A stretch of DNA of 6,387 nt from Candidatus Gastranaerophilales bacterium (GTDB taxonomy: Bacteria; Cyanobacteriota; Vampirovibrionia; Gastranaerophilales; Gastranaerophilaceae). A program made the translations under genes and the position numbers. This document shows positions 4,776 to 6,387 of the stretch, in pieces. Position 1 is the stretch's first letter. The number at the start of each line of letters is the position of its first letter. The notes under the pieces are model-generated. The model saw only the letters and a list, made by a program, of their open reading frames with translations, ran no database searches and was not told the DNA's origin. The DNA lies in assembly GCA_944324205.1 (NCBI GenBank), contig CALUVK010000093.1:1-6387 (forward strand). Reading direction: 5' to 3'.

Positions 4776-6387
4776 ATGGGTATGGCAGCATCACAGGCCA
4801 GATATCTAGCGCTGGTCGCACGTAAATCCAATTGTGAATATGAAGGACAACAGATAAATCAAGCACGTACAGTCTTGTCTAATCAAAGTGCCAATCTATT
4901 CAACCAGATGCTTGGTCTAAGTGTTCCAGTACCCCCTAGTACACAAGATTTTACCAAAATGCAGTATTCATTTACGGATGGTGTAAATGAGTATACTATA
5001 GATAATTGGAACCAGCTCGCCAAGCCGGAAGAAGATTATAACTATGTAGTTACAACTCATTCTTATGTCGATATTTACACGGGGGCACAGAGAAAATTGC
5101 CGGATCCACAGGTGCAGTTCTCATCCGGACAGACTGCAACAGTTGACGAAATAGAAAACGCTATGAGGCTTCTTACGCAAAGACAAGCCGAATGGGATGA
5201 TGCCAATGCGGCTCTTGCAGAAATCAGGGAAGAAGCTGCAAATCTCTACAACTATGAAAACAGCAATATGTATACCCGTATTTCCGCAAGCAGCTACAAT
5301 ACTGAAGATAATGCATATACAGTTACGTATAATATTCCGACATTAAATAATATTGGACGCCCGACATATCAAGATAGTACCGGAACAAGATATTATCTAG
5401 GGGATGACGGAAACTACTATTCAGATGACGGTAATGATACAAAATATACAGGAACTGAAACTTTACAAGCAGTTCTTACGCCACAGGAAGCAATATTTAC
5501 CGGTTACAATAAGCTATCTGAAGATGACCAGACAACCGTACAGTCATCTATTCAAGCGTTAATAGATTTAGGTGCGCTTGAAGAAGATGTAGCTATTGAT
5601 TATGCAGATGTTTATTATAATGCGGCTGACGGAACTATAGCTTTTCGCTCGGATTTAAGAACTTTGTATGGCGGAACTTCCGGCGGCTCTCAAACAATTC
5701 TGCCTGCTTATGTCGTAGGAGATGAAGCCACAGAAGGTACTATTCAGAATATCACATCAAACTATACTGCTCAGATTGCAGCCGCAACAGAAACTCTAAA
5801 TAGTGCAATAAGTGCATATCAAGAAGCTGAAAGGTATTACGAAAGTCTTGACAGACCTACATATGTTGGAAACTGTGAACTTGATTTAATAGTAGAACCG
5901 ACATCAGATCAGATGGCTGAACTTCGCCAGATTATAACCGATATGCGCGCGCAGGGTATTGATGATTCAATATCAGCCTGTTTTAATGAACAGGGTGAAT
6001 ATATAGGCGGTATTTATTCGTTCAAAATGAATGGTACTACTTATTATACAACCTTTGCAGATTTGAGTTCATCTTATGCAAGCGGTGATGGTATTAATAA
6101 TATCGACCATCAGAATAAACTTAATTATTACAATGCATCATACGTTTCAACGAAGCAGGAAGAAACAAAAAAAGCTTTATTAGAAACAGACGGTAACGGG
6201 CGATTCACATCTGTAAGGTTTGAAGATGATTCTGTTACGTATACTCTTAATATGGAAACTATAACAGATGATAATGCTTACAAAGATGCAATGAATGAAT
6301 ACTATTATGCAAGTGCACAATACGACAAAATGGTTCAGGATATCAATGCAAAAACTTCTCTGATACAGCAGGAAGACCAGCAGCTAG
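4776..6387 (+). CDS. Large uncharacterised protein with coiled-coil segments, 3' end outside the window
   Basis: An open frame of 537 complete codons runs off the right edge with no stop. The N-terminus (MGMAASQARYLALVARKSN, then EGQQINQARTVLSNQSANLFNQMLGL, 1-48) is helical and polar, with no signal peptide, followed by a Pro-rich VPVPPS hinge (50-55). Probable coiled coils lie at about 125-165 (Ala/Glu-rich), 328-355, and from about 505 to the visible end. Between them are Tyr-, Asp-, Gly- and Thr-rich, beta-like segments, for example around 195-225 (RYYLGDDGNYYSDDG) and GGIYSFKMNGTTYYTT (411-426). I recall this N-terminus from a multi-copy hypothetical family in Gastranaerophilales genomes, but I know of no assigned function. 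The layout, with conserved terminal helices and a variable middle, recalls self-assembling or exported axial proteins such as flagellins; this is only an analogy. It has its own promoter and ribosome binding site. Confidence 0.88.
   Translation, partial: MGMAASQARYLALVARKSNCEYEGQQINQARTVLSNQSANLFNQMLGLSVPVPPSTQDFTKMQYSFTDGVNEYTIDNWNQLAKPEEDYNYVVTTHSYVDIYTGAQRKLPDPQVQFSSGQTATVDEIENAMRLLTQRQAEWDDANAALAEIREEAANLYNYENSNMYTRISASSYNTEDNAYTVTYNIPTLNNIGRPTYQDSTGTRYYLGDDGNYYSDDGNDTKYTGTETLQAVLTPQEAIFTGYNKLSEDDQTTVQSSIQALIDLGALEEDVAIDYADVYYNAADGTIAFRSDLRTLYGGTSGGSQTILPAYVVGDEATEGTIQNITSNYTAQIAAATETLNSAISAYQEAERYYESLDRPTYVGNCELDLIVEPTSDQMAELRQIITDMRAQGIDDSISACFNEQGEYIGGIYSFKMNGTTYYTTFADLSSSYASGDGINNIDHQNKLNYYNASYVSTKQEETKKALLETDGNGRFTSVRFEDDSVTYTLNMETITDDNAYKDAMNEYYYASAQYDKMVQDINAKTSLIQQEDQQL

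Overview
The window comes from a low-G+C, AT-rich bacterial chromosome. Its best taxonomic clue is the last gene. Its N-terminus (MGMAASQARYLALVARKSN, then an EGQQINQ segment) matches my recollection of a large uncharacterised protein family in the non-photosynthetic, fermentative gut relatives of cyanobacteria (Gastranaerophilales, also called Melainabacteria or Vampirovibrionia). That placement is recollection plus inference, not a search result. The fermentation genes (a glycyl-radical cofactor and a D-lactate dehydrogenase) fit an anaerobe.

Layout. Positions 1-432 (+) hold a dUTPase whose true start lies left of the window. Positions 554-856 (+) hold a 100-residue double zinc-ribbon protein with its own promoter. 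It converges on nagZ (892-1842, -), and the two genes share one 16-bp terminator hairpin. Positions 1858-2135 are non-coding and hold promoter elements and a cluster of palindromic half-sites. Positions 2136-2378 (+) hold a stand-alone glycyl-radical domain (GrcA-like). It ends in a terminator whose T-run touches the stop codon of a convergent D-lactate dehydrogenase gene (2475-3500, -). Upstream of that gene on the same strand, 24 bp away, is a family 2 glycosyltransferase (3525-4517, -). Positions 4554-4775 are an AT-rich divergent promoter region. From 4776 (+) a long coiled-coil-containing protein runs off the right edge.

The genes are mostly independent housekeeping functions: nucleotide-pool sanitation, cell-wall recycling and surface glycan synthesis. 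One functional pairing stands out. GrcA sustains pyruvate formate-lyase and D-lactate dehydrogenase reduces pyruvate to lactate, so two alternative fates of pyruvate sit tail to tail.

No complete new multi-gene system is visible. The most interesting signals are regulatory: a 9-nt anti-Shine-Dalgarno match upstream of the zinc-ribbon promoter, three copies of a 10-bp half-site (including a Rex-like palindrome) before grcA, and two genes (nagZ and the glycosyltransferase) whose -10 boxes sit 6-7 nt before the ATG with no Shine-Dalgarno, suggesting leaderless mRNAs. The large terminal protein family remains functionally unexplained.
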